A stretch of 64,000 nt of DNA from Iodobacter arcticus (GCF_042664895.1 NZ_JBHTBQ010000009.1:1-64000); one strand, 5' to 3'. Counted from the first letter of the stretch, positions 42,815-51,493 are shown. Program-made: numbers and translations. The notes: generated from the sequence alone by a model not told the origin.

Positions 42815-43027
42815 TTACACTCCTTCTGCAGTGGTAGCGGTCTTGCTAGCCTTGGCCGGTTTTTCAATCACGGCGGTAAGGTGGCCTAGCGCCAGCAGTG
42901 TTTGGGTGTATTCATGCCCCTCAGGCAGATCCACCTCTGCACCGTCATGTAACATGATTTCAGTCTCAATCTCCCCATCACGCAAGGTGACACCAGAGCT
43001 TGGGCCTTTATATAAATACTTCTTCAT
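42815..43027 (-). CDS. Small phage protein (Mu gp38-like / DUF2635-like)
   Basis: A 70-residue protein (MKKYLYKGPSSGVTLRDGEI) between the tail-completion gene and the sheath, the place of Mu gp38. The middle has a beta strand pair (EVDLPEGHEYTQTLLALGHL) and the end is Lys/Ala-rich. Function unknown; it overlaps the upstream gene by 4 bp and ends 2 bp before the sheath start. Confidence 0.6.
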   Translation of the reverse strand: MKKYLYKGPSSGVTLRDGEIETEIMLHDGAEVDLPEGHEYTQTLLALGHLTAVIEKPAKASKTATTAEGV

Positions 43028-43488
43028 GGTGCCTCCTCGTTATTCACTGCAATTAATGGGTGTTCAGTACCCACTTCTTCGTCTTCCACCAGCATGCCGC
43101 TTGTGGAAATATCTAAGGCGTATTGCCAAAGGCCACTTGCTTGGCCTAAAAACTTATCACTGACCGCACGTATTTTTTTGCAGTCTGGTGGTCTGAAACC
43201 CACCACGGCACGGCGGGCCAGATCCAATACTTCAATTGCGCCACCTCGGCCATTGAGCTGACGCACCACCACCGTGATCGACAACTTAATGGTGCGGGGT
43301 TGGGCCACAAACCCCGTATCCGCAGTGTCATCAAACTGGCTACCCAGATAACTCACCAGCAATGCGCCCAGCGAATGATTCAAGGTGTAGTTTTTAGCGT
43401 TTTCTGGGAAATACTCCACGACCAGCTGGGGCAATTTCAAACGCAAGCGCTGCACGATGGCATCCAGTATTTCAACGGTGCTGGCCAT
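43024..43488 (-). CDS. Phage Gp37-family (DUF1834-like) tail completion protein
   Basis: A 154-residue protein with the Mu gp37 pattern (FVAQPRTIKLSITVVVRQLNG; ALLVSYLGSQFD; a C-terminal SGLWQYALDISTSG). Tail terminator or connector role in Mu-type phages. It overlaps the gp36-like gene by 1 bp. Confidence 0.82.
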   Translation of the reverse strand: MASTVEILDAIVQRLRLKLPQLVVEYFPENAKNYTLNHSLGALLVSYLGSQFDDTADTGFVAQPRTIKLSITVVVRQLNGRGGAIEVLDLARRAVVGFRPPDCKKIRAVSDKFLGQASGLWQYALDISTSGMLVEDEEVGTEHPLIAVNNEEAP

Positions 43489-43949
43489 CAGTAACGATCC
43501 AGCACATTGTTATTAAAGCGGCGCTCCCGCGTGCGCACCTTCATTTCTCCCGCCTCGGGTGCCGCTTCACCCGTCGGAATGCCGATGGTGAGCTTGCCAT
43601 CCCGGATCTGCTCCAGCATGCTCATTGATGCTTTATAAGTACGCGTAACTGCATCAGGTAAATCGCCCCCCTCTGGCCGCCGGGCATACAACTCATGGCG
43701 GGCCAGCTTGATGGTCAGATCCTTAATCACCGAAGGTATAGGCAGCAGCGGCAAGGTGTAGCGGCCGCGCAGATGCGCGTCCACCACTTCCTCTGCTTGC
43801 TGCACCTTATCTTCAATCACCTCCATCACCAGCTGCAACGGCACGGTGGTGCCGCCATAGCTCAGATCTGGCTGAGCATCATTGCTCAGCGCAATGAGCG
43901 TTTGCAGCGGGATGGCCAGCTGCAATTCAGCCAGGGTGCAGTAGCGCAT
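43488..43949 (-). CDS. Phage Gp36-family (DUF1320) head-tail protein
   Basis: A 153-residue helical protein with RYCTLAELQLAIPLQTLIAL at the start and the DUF1320 core EVVDAHLRGRYTLPLLPIPS, LARHELYARRPEGG. It forms part of the head-tail connector in Mu-like phages. Ends overlapping gp37-like. Confidence 0.88.
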   Translation of the reverse strand: MRYCTLAELQLAIPLQTLIALSNDAQPDLSYGGTTVPLQLVMEVIEDKVQQAEEVVDAHLRGRYTLPLLPIPSVIKDLTIKLARHELYARRPEGGDLPDAVTRTYKASMSMLEQIRDGKLTIGIPTGEAAPEAGEMKVRTRERRFNNNVLDRY

Positions 43950-43952
43950 GGT

Positions 43953-44366
43953 TTAGATCACCATAACGCGGATGATGTCGCCCGCCACACCGGTGTCCAG
44001 TGCATAGCCATTGATACTTTGTGGCAACACACTACCGGCCAGCGTCATGGCAGGGCCTGCACTGGTAGAGGTCACAGCCGTGCCACCTGCTGGCACCGTG
44101 GCAGAAAACACGGTAGCCGTGATGGCTTTACCTGCAGCATCTGAAACAAGCGATGCCCCCTGTGCAATGCTGGCCGCCGCTTCAACCAACCCAATTCCAG
44201 AGAACATCACGCCCGCTTGCTGGCCACTATCGGCATCGCTATCGCTTACCCCCAGTGCTTTGGCATTGGCGGCGCAAAGCCCTCCGTTAAAACCAATAAA
44301 TCGAAAGCGGGGCAAGGTGGCGGAGGCCAGAATGGAGGTGATACCTAATGGCTGTGCGGTTTTCAT
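43953..44366 (-). CDS. Capsid decoration-like protein (DUF2190-like)
   Basis: A 137-residue Ala/Gly/Ser/Thr-rich beta protein (ASATLPRFRFIGFNGGLCAAN; GALDTGVAGDIIRVMVI end), resembling the small capsid-coating proteins found beside the major capsid gene. Placement between the capsid block and gp36 fits. It overlaps the 91-residue upstream protein by 4 bp. Confidence 0.6.
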   Translation of the reverse strand: MKTAQPLGITSILASATLPRFRFIGFNGGLCAANAKALGVSDSDADSGQQAGVMFSGIGLVEAAASIAQGASLVSDAAGKAITATVFSATVPAGGTAVTSTSAGPAMTLAGSVLPQSINGYALDTGVAGDIIRVMVI

Positions 44367-44638
44367 GCTTTAGCTCCTTTTTTGTTTGCCGCTGCCGTTT
44401 CTGCATCTGGGGCAGTTGAGGCATCGGCAGGCAAACTATCCGTTGCCGGAGGTGGTGTTTCGATGAGGGCCGGAGGGACGATAACGGCTTCTGGCTCTGG
44501 CAGCCAAGTGTGATCAGGCTCTAAAAAAGCAAGTAAGCTGACGGCTTCTTTCATGCTCATTTCAATTTTATCGTCCGGCTCATAGCGCTCCCCATTGTGC
44601 AAAATGGGTGCGCCTATCACTAAAAATCGACCTATCAT
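44363..44638 (-). CDS. Small phage structural-region protein of unknown function
   Basis: A 91-residue protein with a folded N-terminal half (GRFLVIGAPILHNGERYEPD; KEAVSLLAFLEPDHTWLP) and an Ala/Pro/Thr-rich, disordered C-terminal half ending KKGAKA. It lies 10 bp after the major capsid gene. It may be an accessory capsid or head-completion protein. I do not recognise it. Confidence 0.45.
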   Translation of the reverse strand: MIGRFLVIGAPILHNGERYEPDDKIEMSMKEAVSLLAFLEPDHTWLPEPEAVIVPPALIETPPPATDSLPADASTAPDAETAAANKKGAKA

Positions 44639-44648
44639 TTCAGCCCCC

Positions 44649-45572
44649 TTATGCGTTCGTATCAGAGATCAAATAGCCCGCTTCCGCGCCCACAATAAAG
44701 GGCCGGAAAATATTGGTGCAGCGGACAACCTCAACCTTGCCGTCTTCCATGCGGGTATCCACCACCGGCTTGTTTTTGCGGATGGTGTAACCAAAAGCTG
44801 GCTCGTAAGGGGTGCGCTCCTGGCCTGCGCGTTTACCCGGCACATAGGCCAAGATGATGTTGTCCAGCCAGAGGTCCGCAAACACATCGTTATCATTGGC
44901 ATAAACCGCCTTGCCGATGCCGATGTTTTCGATCTCGAAGATGTCTCGCATCAGATCGGCAGTCACAATGCCTTTCATGGAGTACTTGATGCGGTCCAGC
45001 AGCTGCGGGTGGTTTTTTAATACCGACTGGCTTGAGGCACCAATGATCATGGTGTTGGGGTAGCGGCCAATCTTGGCGCGGATGGCTTCCTTGCCCGCCT
45101 CAACCACCCCAATCGGGTCGGAGTTCACGCGGTCAGTAAAGCGGCTAGTGCCCGACAGTACAATCTTATTGCTGGCCGCATAGTTGGCAGGGTTTTGCGC
45201 CATATCTGCGATCATCTTTTCACGGCGCAGATCAATCCCTTCCGTGGCCACAAAGGTGGCGTTAGATTGCAGCGGGAAGGCGCTTTCCTGCTCTTCACGA
45301 TAATCAATCGGGTATTCCAGATCGTGCTCATCCAGGACCACATCAATGCCGGTTAAGCCTTCCGGGTTAATGCGGTTGGATTTAGCGCGTAAGGCCCGCT
45401 CGGTGTTGTAGATTTTGAAAGCTTCTTTTCCGAACTTTGGAATCTTGCCTCCTTCTTTTTGCACTTCAACCGTGGGGAATAGCAGCTCGCCAATTAATTC
45501 CAGATTGCTATAGCCCAGCGCCAGTTGTGATAAAACAGGATCAACAATGCGCAGATTAGATAAACGTCCCAT
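44649..45572 (-). CDS. Major capsid protein
   Basis: A 307-residue protein in the place of Mu gpT, with the pattern of the HK97-fold capsids of BcepMu-type phages (LATELLFPTVEVQKEGGKIPK-type start; DEHDLEYPIDYREEQESAFP; NPANYAASNKIVLSGTSRFT; FRPFIVGAEAGYLISDTNA end). It assembles the head. It follows the protease/scaffold gene by 11 bp. Confidence 0.88.
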   Translation of the reverse strand: MGRLSNLRIVDPVLSQLALGYSNLELIGELLFPTVEVQKEGGKIPKFGKEAFKIYNTERALRAKSNRINPEGLTGIDVVLDEHDLEYPIDYREEQESAFPLQSNATFVATEGIDLRREKMIADMAQNPANYAASNKIVLSGTSRFTDRVNSDPIGVVEAGKEAIRAKIGRYPNTMIIGASSQSVLKNHPQLLDRIKYSMKGIVTADLMRDIFEIENIGIGKAVYANDNDVFADLWLDNIILAYVPGKRAGQERTPYEPAFGYTIRKNKPVVDTRMEDGKVEVVRCTNIFRPFIVGAEAGYLISDTNA

Positions 45573-45583
45573 GACCTACCCCT

Positions 45584-46687
45584 TTATTTAATAACTGCAT
45601 TCGCCGCAGTGGCGTAATCCACCGAGTGCTCACGCATGTGTGAACGAATTGTTTGATCCAGCTGCGCCCGCTCTGGGTCAACGTTTTCACCGTAATCAAC
45701 GGCATCCGCTGCTTCTGCCGTAGATGCCTTGCCCTTGGTGGCCAGCTCGCCGAACTCCACTACTTTTGGCAGTTCAGACAAGAAACTTTTCAGCGCCGTT
45801 GGCAGGGCTTGCTTCGCAGCGCCTTCGCCGAACTCCAGCACCTGCTCGCCTTCCGCGAAATCCAGCAACGCAATCACGGTGTCTTTATGCTTTGGGGCCA
45901 GCGTGCCTTCGGCGATTAGCCCTTCGGCAAAACTGGCGTGATCGTCGTGGCGCTGTTCTGCCAGCAGCTTTTTCTTTTCTGCATCGGCAAAGGCCACCAG
46001 CCCCTGCAGGCGGGTGTTTTCTGCTTCGAGTGCAGCGGCTTGTTCTGGGGTCACGGTAGGCTCCTTGATAACGGGGGTAGGTTCGGAAAATGCGGGGGAA
46101 ATTTCGGGTTCGGGCTGGGCGGCTTGCTCCTGCACCCAGTCAACATCCCATGACGACAGGGCTTTATTGGCCTCATCCAGCCCAAATTTGCCAATCATCC
46201 ATTCACGCAGGCCACGAAAGATTCGCGCGACGGCACCGGCGGGCAATTCGCCAAACTCGATCACGCCATCTTCGTCTTCAGCAAATTCGACTTGTTTAAG
46301 CCCTTTGACAGCCGGAGGCATTGCGCCGAGGAAGCCCACATGGCGTAGGTAATACACACCGGGCACAGGATTGTTAGCAGAATCGGGGGTGTAAAAAGAG
46401 CCGGAAACTTTTTTGAACCGACCCGATTCCACCATCTCGGCAAAGCTCACATCCAGCTGATGCGGCTCACCCATTAGACCTTCAGAACTAGAGCTAAGCG
46501 ACTTCACCCAGCCATAAGCGGGGGCGTCATGTTTGGGGTGTCCAATCACTATCGGCGCTTCATGCAGCGCCGGATCGTATGCAGCGGCACAGGCTGCAAT
46601 ATCTGCGTCGGTAAAATCCAGCGTCACCCCGCTCATTGCGGTTTGACGGCCGGGCTTAAAAATATGGAGGGGGGCTGGAGTAGTCAT
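45584..46687 (-). CDS. Phage protease/scaffold protein I (Mu gp32-like)
   Basis: A 367-residue protein of the Mu I family. The N-terminal half is protease-like (DADIAACAAAYDPALHEAPI; IGHPKHDAPAYGWVKSLSSS; KKVSGSFYTPDSANNPVPG), the C-terminal part helical (about 210-340, QAAALEAENTRLQGLVAFAD) and scaffold-like. It processes and shapes the capsid. A candidate late promoter ends at its start codon. The foreign PAAR cassette begins 180 bp upstream, on the other strand. Confidence 0.85.
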   Translation of the reverse strand: MTTPAPLHIFKPGRQTAMSGVTLDFTDADIAACAAAYDPALHEAPIVIGHPKHDAPAYGWVKSLSSSSEGLMGEPHQLDVSFAEMVESGRFKKVSGSFYTPDSANNPVPGVYYLRHVGFLGAMPPAVKGLKQVEFAEDEDGVIEFGELPAGAVARIFRGLREWMIGKFGLDEANKALSSWDVDWVQEQAAQPEPEISPAFSEPTPVIKEPTVTPEQAAALEAENTRLQGLVAFADAEKKKLLAEQRHDDHASFAEGLIAEGTLAPKHKDTVIALLDFAEGEQVLEFGEGAAKQALPTALKSFLSELPKVVEFGELATKGKASTAEAADAVDYGENVDPERAQLDQTIRSHMREHSVDYATAANAVIK

Positions 46688-46690
46688 GAC

Positions 46691-46727
46691 GCTATTTTCA
46701 GCGGCACAGGGGAATGGGTCTTTTAAT
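46691..46727 (-). promoter_or_regulatory. Candidate late promoter element upstream of the protease gene
   Basis: GCTATTTTCAGCGGCA, 11 variable bases, then GTCTTTTAAT: the same 37-bp layout recurs at 55804-55840, before the lysis genes. The first block forms a short hairpin, GCCGCTgaaaatAGCG on the minus strand. The pairing of sites with the lysis and protease genes mirrors Plys and PI of Mu, which depend on the activator C. Confidence 0.6.
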
Positions 46728-46866
46728 CGACTTTACAATTAGCAATCGTGGAAAAACGCAGCCACAACCTAGGTGTTACGGGTGAGCTAAATGGGTATCT
46801 TTGCTGATTGTTAATACTGTAAGCACCGTCTAAGATTGCCGTACTGAGCTATTCACGGAGGTTTTA

Positions 46867-47409
46867 ATGAAAAAAGTGATTCGCTTAGGCGATCAAACCA
46901 GCCACGGTGGTGTTGTACTGAGTGGGGCTTCTACGACCAATATGTTCGGTAAACCCGTTGCATTACTCGGGGATAAGGTGAGTTGCCCTATTCCAGGACA
47001 CGGCGTTTGCCCAATTATTGAGGGAGATCCTACTTGGGCTGTTGGCGGAAAGGCTGTGGCATTAGAAGGACATAAAACCTCGTGCGGCGCTGTTCTTATT
47101 TCCTCAATGCCAGAAATCGGTCGTGCGTATGAAGGCAGCGGAGCGGCTTCTGCTGGTAAAGCGGCAACAGCGGCAAAGACTTTAGTTGAGACTGCAGCGG
47201 CAGCAAGGGTCCTTAAATATGATGAACAGGTGCGAATTAAAGATCTGGACAATAACCCCATCCCCTATGTTCCGTATTACATCACCGACAGTGCGGGAAA
47301 GGCATACAAAGGGATTAGCGATGCTGAAGGCTGTTGTGAGCGTATCTATACAGATGATGCACAAACTTTAAATATATTGACTGGCGTACTTGCTCTGGAG
47401 AAGTGGTAA
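46867..47409 (+). CDS. PAAR-domain protein (type VI effector tip/adaptor)
   Basis: A 180-residue protein. The N-terminal PAAR domain (about 1-85; IRLGDQTSHGGVVLSGASTT, KVSCPIPGHGVCPIIEGDPT, VALEGHKTSCGAVL) carries the expected His/Cys metal ligands and caps a VgrG spike. After an Ala-rich linker comes a beta-sandwich-like segment (about 118-170, VRIKDLDNNPIPYVPYYITD) of transthyretin/Ig type, often used to dock cargo. The GGAGG site lies before ATG 46867, and the stop overlaps the next ATG (TAATG). It is transcribed against the surrounding phage genes. It could tip the phage spike or, more likely, serve the host T6SS. Confidence 0.85.
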   Translation: MKKVIRLGDQTSHGGVVLSGASTTNMFGKPVALLGDKVSCPIPGHGVCPIIEGDPTWAVGGKAVALEGHKTSCGAVLISSMPEIGRAYEGSGAASAGKAATAAKTLVETAAAARVLKYDEQVRIKDLDNNPIPYVPYYITDSAGKAYKGISDAEGCCERIYTDDAQTLNILTGVLALEKW

Positions 47410-48305
47410 TGGGGGCTTTTGACTTTAAAACGACAACGAATAAAACGCCTAACTCTACATATGACATTACTGGCTATGGCATGCCCGCGATTGCTTTTAA
47501 TTTTGTCATTATTGAGCAGCCCGGCAAGGATGGATTTCTAGTGCGAAAAGGTTTTCTTGCCTCCCCAGAAAACTATGCAAAGCTTCAAAAGATGGGACTA
47601 ACAGCGGAACAAATTAAAGGTGAGTTCTACCCGGAAAAGTACGGCTTAATGCCTAAGTCATGGGAGGTACCACTATCACCTTTAGATCATGTTATGGGTC
47701 GGAACGTATCTCCATATATTTCAACAAGCTCTTTTTTCCCTCATGGTGCAGGTGATTTTTTAGGCAAAAAAATTTACTTTGATATCGCTAAGCTAAATGA
47801 ACTAGGAATTAAAATTGTTTCCACTGATGAGCTAGCCGCATCATTGATTGAATATAAAACAGCTCACCCTCATACGGCCCCTCGCATCGATAAGTTGATC
47901 CATGCCATAACAGAACTAGAAGGAGAAACTCTACTTCATAGTAAAAGAGTACCACCTGAAGCCATCATAACTCCAAGCTCTCTGGCCGCCACGAAGGCAA
48001 CAATGCGAGTTGTAAAGGTAGTCGGTGTCGTTGGAGTCTTGTTTACTGCCTATGACCTGGAACAGGCGACAGAAAAGTCTATTAAGCTAAAAAGCGTGAA
48101 GCCTATTTCCGCAGAAATTGTGAGGCAAGCAGGAGGATGGGCTGGTGCCAGAGCAGGTTTTGCACTTGGTGGTACTGCTGGTGCGGCGGCGGGGGTAGAA
48201 ACGGGTCCAGGATTAATCATAACGGGGTTGATTGGCGGTATTGTTTTTGGCATTGGTGGTTATTATGGTGCTAGCTGGGTCGCTGATCATATTGATAAAA
48301 AATAA
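47409..48305 (+). CDS. Probable ADP-ribosyltransferase-like effector with glycine-zipper C terminus
   Basis: A 298-residue protein coupled to PAAR. It shows the three landmark elements of R-S-E ADP-ribosyltransferases in order: Arg46 in GFLVRKGFL, Ser-Thr-Ser at 105-107 (SPYISTSSFF), and E171-G-E173 (LEGETLLHSKRVPPEA), spaced as in the family. So it may modify a target with ADP-ribose. The last ~65 residues are Gly/Ala-rich hydrophobic segments (GWAGARAGFALGGTAGAAAG; GLIITGLIGGIVFGIGG) that suit membrane insertion or translocation. No signal peptide. The start at 47409 overlaps the PAAR stop, with GGAG upstream. Family call is by motif inspection only. Confidence 0.55.
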   Translation: MGAFDFKTTTNKTPNSTYDITGYGMPAIAFNFVIIEQPGKDGFLVRKGFLASPENYAKLQKMGLTAEQIKGEFYPEKYGLMPKSWEVPLSPLDHVMGRNVSPYISTSSFFPHGAGDFLGKKIYFDIAKLNELGIKIVSTDELAASLIEYKTAHPHTAPRIDKLIHAITELEGETLLHSKRVPPEAIITPSSLAATKATMRVVKVVGVVGVLFTAYDLEQATEKSIKLKSVKPISAEIVRQAGGWAGARAGFALGGTAGAAAGVETGPGLIITGLIGGIVFGIGGYYGASWVADHIDKK

Positions 48306-48325
48306 TTACAGACTGAGATGCCGCA

Positions 48326-48691
48326 ATGTTTTTCAAAAAGAAAATAGCCATCCACCCTTATGATAATACCGACTTTGGAAGGGTGTTCGGCTGGTGGCTT
48401 TGCTTAGATGGAGAGCGAATTGCTGATGTTAATTACTGGGCTTATGACGTAAGCAGCCAGTTTTGGCATGAATACAAAGTTTTCCCATTTAATGAGAAAT
48501 TTAACGATATTGGATTTGACCCTAACAACTGGGCTTTGGAAGGGATCACTTTAGAAAGCAGGTTTGCGGAAGGGTATTACATTAATGACTTCATTATTAA
48601 TTCTGTCAGAGATAATCTCATTATGATTAGGAACGCCCATGTTCCTAAAGAGCAATTTATTTCTGCGATGGATAGTTCAAGTCATCGCTAG
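48326..48691 (+). CDS. Probable immunity protein of the effector cassette
   Basis: A 121-residue acidic, aromatic-rich protein (FGRVFGWWLCLDGERIADVN; YKVFPFNEKFNDIGFDPNNW), 20 bp after the toxin-like gene on the same strand. No signal peptide, so it would act in the cytosol, where an ADP-ribosyltransferase would act. Base composition is more AT-rich than the flanking phage genes, suggesting separate origin. The immunity role is inferred from position and size only; I know no family for it. After its stop, 48692-48841 holds nothing obvious. Confidence 0.55.
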   Translation: MFFKKKIAIHPYDNTDFGRVFGWWLCLDGERIADVNYWAYDVSSQFWHEYKVFPFNEKFNDIGFDPNNWALEGITLESRFAEGYYINDFIINSVRDNLIMIRNAHVPKEQFISAMDSSSHR

Positions 48692-48841
48692 TGTGAGCAT
48701 GGTATGCGTGGCTGCAAAGTAGCGAAGGATTAAGGTTATTTAAATAGAGCGTAAAGCCTTTATAAAGCTTTAGAAGCCTTTGCTATGGTTGCCCTGCTAC
48801 GCTTGCTTATCAAGAGGGAACAGTGGGCGCAAACGGCCGAA

Positions 48842-49297
48842 CTATCGGAGAGCGGCGCGGGTAAGGTGATCCAGGCTCAGATCAAGGATTTCTCGCTCGT
48901 CTTCACTCGATACACCCAAAAATGGCCGGGCGGGGATATCACCCCACAAGTGAGGGAATTCAGATTTTTTACCGCCGAACTGCATCATGGCAGCCTGTAC
49001 TTTACTACTACCGACCATGACCCCTGCGCTGTCGGCTTCATAGTGAATCTCATTCGATAGCGAATGAGTTTCGCCAATCAGAGGGCGATCGCCCTCTTTG
49101 TAGTTCAGCGTCGACAAAATGCTATTGAGCGCCCACTTTTCGCCATCGGGGCCACGGCCCTCGTCAAAACGGCGGATGGTGGTATTGGTCAGGTGCTCAC
49201 CGATGTCTTTAAACACCGGCCGCATATTGATGGCGGCGCTTTGCACATTGGCCAGAGCGCGGCGCACTGCTGCTTCGGTCAGGGTGATTTGAATCAT
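48842..49297 (-). CDS. Virion morphogenesis protein (Mu gpG-like)
   Basis: A 151-residue protein of the Mu G / phage virion morphogenesis family (VRRALANVQSAAINMRPVFK; TTIRRFDEGRGPDGEKWALN; RPFLGVSSEDEREILDLSLD). It is involved in tail or head-tail joining. It overlaps the F protein by 4 bp. The PAAR cassette lies directly downstream. Confidence 0.87.
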   Translation of the reverse strand: MIQITLTEAAVRRALANVQSAAINMRPVFKDIGEHLTNTTIRRFDEGRGPDGEKWALNSILSTLNYKEGDRPLIGETHSLSNEIHYEADSAGVMVGSSKVQAAMMQFGGKKSEFPHLWGDIPARPFLGVSSEDEREILDLSLDHLTRAALR

Positions 49298-50022
49298 CGT
49301 GCCATCCTTCTGATGTCTTCAGCCACGCTTTGCCCCGGTGCGTAATCCCAGCCGTATTGAATACCAACGGGCAGCGTGACTACTTCGCCGGTGCGCTTTA
49401 CTACATGCTGGTAAGTGCCATCATCCGGCGCGGTATCAGGCTGGGCCTTGCCCATGCGCTTCATCTCCCGCTCGTTGATCGCCTCGATGAGGCACTTGCA
49501 GCCAAAGCCATTCGGTGTGAAGTGAGTATTAAACCAAGGGTCTTGTGCTGGTAGCACAGTGTTGTGCCAAGCCTTGTGACTAAGACGTGGATGCTCGCGG
49601 GAGCGATGCACATAGCGCCAATACGGGCGGCTGGCCAACACTTCTGGGTCTGTCATCTGGGCATAACGGCCAGCTGAGTAGCTGGTGCGTAGATTGGTGG
49701 TGTAAATGATCCGGGTGCGCCATGCGGTACCACCTGTGCTGTCTTCACCCAGCCAGCCGGTCCAGCCACGTTTTTGCACAATGTTTTCAAACTCGTCACG
49801 AAACCATTGAATGGTTTTGCCCTCATCAATGGCGGTCTGGATGGCGGCTTTCAGATCTGCCACCAGATTCTCCTTCATCGCTCCCGCCACGATAAAACCA
49901 CGGTCGTGGCCAGCGGCGATGAGATCATCCCAATGCTCAGACGGCAACGCCAGCTTTTGGGAAAAATAGGCTAGCTGCTCGGCGAAGGGCTGAGCAAACA
50001 CAGCACTGAGGTCATCCGCCAT
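49294..50022 (-). CDS. Phage minor head protein (Mu gpF-like)
   Basis: A 242-residue protein of the Mu F / SPP1 gp7 family: YFSQKLALPSEHWDDLIAAG and the conserved VLASRPYWRYVHRSREHPRL, with KAWHNTVLPAQDPWFNTHFT and PNGFGCKCLIEAI giving the terminal cysteines. It helps start head assembly or DNA packaging. It overlaps the portal stop by 11 bp. Confidence 0.92.
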   Translation of the reverse strand: MADDLSAVFAQPFAEQLAYFSQKLALPSEHWDDLIAAGHDRGFIVAGAMKENLVADLKAAIQTAIDEGKTIQWFRDEFENIVQKRGWTGWLGEDSTGGTAWRTRIIYTTNLRTSYSAGRYAQMTDPEVLASRPYWRYVHRSREHPRLSHKAWHNTVLPAQDPWFNTHFTPNGFGCKCLIEAINEREMKRMGKAQPDTAPDDGTYQHVVKRTGEVVTLPVGIQYGWDYAPGQSVAEDIRRMAR

Positions 50023-51493
50023 TTTTAACCTCTACACGTCCCGCAGCATCAGCACATGCAAAAGCTAAACTCATCACTTTTGCCATATCGCCGATATCCA
50101 GCTCGCTAAACTCAGCAAGGAGCGATGTTTGAAGCTGAGACAGATCATCCACTTGATTGATCTGATGGCGAATTCGGGTCAGCCATTCATCTAGGTGTGG
50201 CTGGGCTTCTTCAGCCAGAGTACTGCTGGCCAAATCCGCATAATCAGGATCGTCCGCGCTTTCAGCAAAATCAGCGCGGGCTGTGGCGGGCACGTCGCTG
50301 ACTGGGGTTTCATCTAAATCCCCATCTTGTAGATCGTATGCCCGCTTGAAATAAGCAGGGGTAAATTTGACACCGGCTCTGCTGAGTTTTTCATCACGGG
50401 TGGCCTGTACATCATTGACCTCTTTTTGCTCCCACATGCTAAACGTGGGCCGTGCTATTCCCTCGCCAAAATTCAGATCACAAATCCACTCAATAAGGTG
50501 ATTGAATGTTTCTTCAATGATTGCTTTGTCGCCATCGCGTAAATCACGTGTGACTTCCAGACCTGTTGTGGCGCTGGCTTTATTGCTGGTGGACTCGGTG
50601 GTTTGGTTCTGGCCAAGCAGGGCAATGGAGACCTCGGAGCGGCAAAAGTGCAATAAGCGCTCATACACATCGGCACTGCCTGCCTTGCCTGCGGCTTCTT
50701 TGATCTCAACACTGGAGTCATCAGGGATCACGGCGACTGCGTCTTGCACCATGCTCTCTAGGCTATCGAGTAGCCGGTCAGATTCTGATTCGGGTGTACC
50801 GCGTGGGTGTTTGCCCACAATCCACGGCATGCCGAATTTCTCCGTAAACGTCACCCAAAACTTTAGGCCGCCTTTTTTGAACGTAGTGGGCCAAAACACC
50901 ATCGATAAATCAGGGAAGCCATAAGGGTTGTCATAGCTGGGATCTTGGCGGGGTAGAAGAAACTTGCGATCCGGCAGCGCTTCACCTGCAATGCGGTTTT
51001 CTTTAGTGCGTAGGCGCAGCTCGTTTTCTGGGCTGAATACAAACCACTCTGCAGGTTTGCCGATGATATCGATTGGCACGATATAGCTGCCCACTTTACC
51101 CCAGACGATCTCCATTGGCTGATAGCCAAACAGCACCGCATCCAGCATTTCATTAATGATGCGCTTCAGTTTTAAATTGCTAAATACAGTGGTGATTAAT
51201 TTGCTGGCAGCACTTTTTGCAGACTCGCGGTTAATGCCGTACTCAAGTGCTGTCACTGCTGATTTACGACGGCGGATAAAGGCACCCACGCTGGAGTCTG
51301 AGCGCAGCTCGCGGTAGACCTTGATATCCTGGCCCAGTTTTTTGAGTACAGAATCCGGGTTGGGTAAGTACATGCCCAGCCCGTAAAAATCAATGCTGCG
51401 GCTGCGCGTGGCCAACTGCTCGGAGAGCGGTTTGCGCTGCTCGCCAAACTGCACAAATTCTGTGGGACTAACCCAAAGACCTTTTGCTTTCAT
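50012..51493 (-). CDS. Portal protein (Mu gp29-like, DUF935)
   Basis: A 493-residue portal of the DUF935 family (SVGAFIRRRKSAVTALEYGI; QNPYGFPDLSMVFWP-type and LGQNQTTESTSNKASATTGL). It forms the dodecameric head channel. Overlap with the terminase stop (ATGA) shows translational coupling. Confidence 0.93.
   Translation of the reverse strand: MKAKGLWVSPTEFVQFGEQRKPLSEQLATRSRSIDFYGLGMYLPNPDSVLKKLGQDIKVYRELRSDSSVGAFIRRRKSAVTALEYGINRESAKSAASKLITTVFSNLKLKRIINEMLDAVLFGYQPMEIVWGKVGSYIVPIDIIGKPAEWFVFSPENELRLRTKENRIAGEALPDRKFLLPRQDPSYDNPYGFPDLSMVFWPTTFKKGGLKFWVTFTEKFGMPWIVGKHPRGTPESESDRLLDSLESMVQDAVAVIPDDSSVEIKEAAGKAGSADVYERLLHFCRSEVSIALLGQNQTTESTSNKASATTGLEVTRDLRDGDKAIIEETFNHLIEWICDLNFGEGIARPTFSMWEQKEVNDVQATRDEKLSRAGVKFTPAYFKRAYDLQDGDLDETPVSDVPATARADFAESADDPDYADLASSTLAEEAQPHLDEWLTRIRHQINQVDDLSQLQTSLLAEFSELDIGDMAKVMSLAFACADAAGRVEVKNGG

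Noticed and set aside
43695..44144. Plus-strand frame of 149 residues across gp36 and the decoration gene
   Set aside because: His/Gln-rich composition typical of an antisense shadow; both overlapped genes are convincing.
48785..49060. Plus-strand frame of 91 residues after the effector cassette
   Set aside because: It is antisense to the well-supported gpG-like gene and lacks a ribosome site; a coding shadow.
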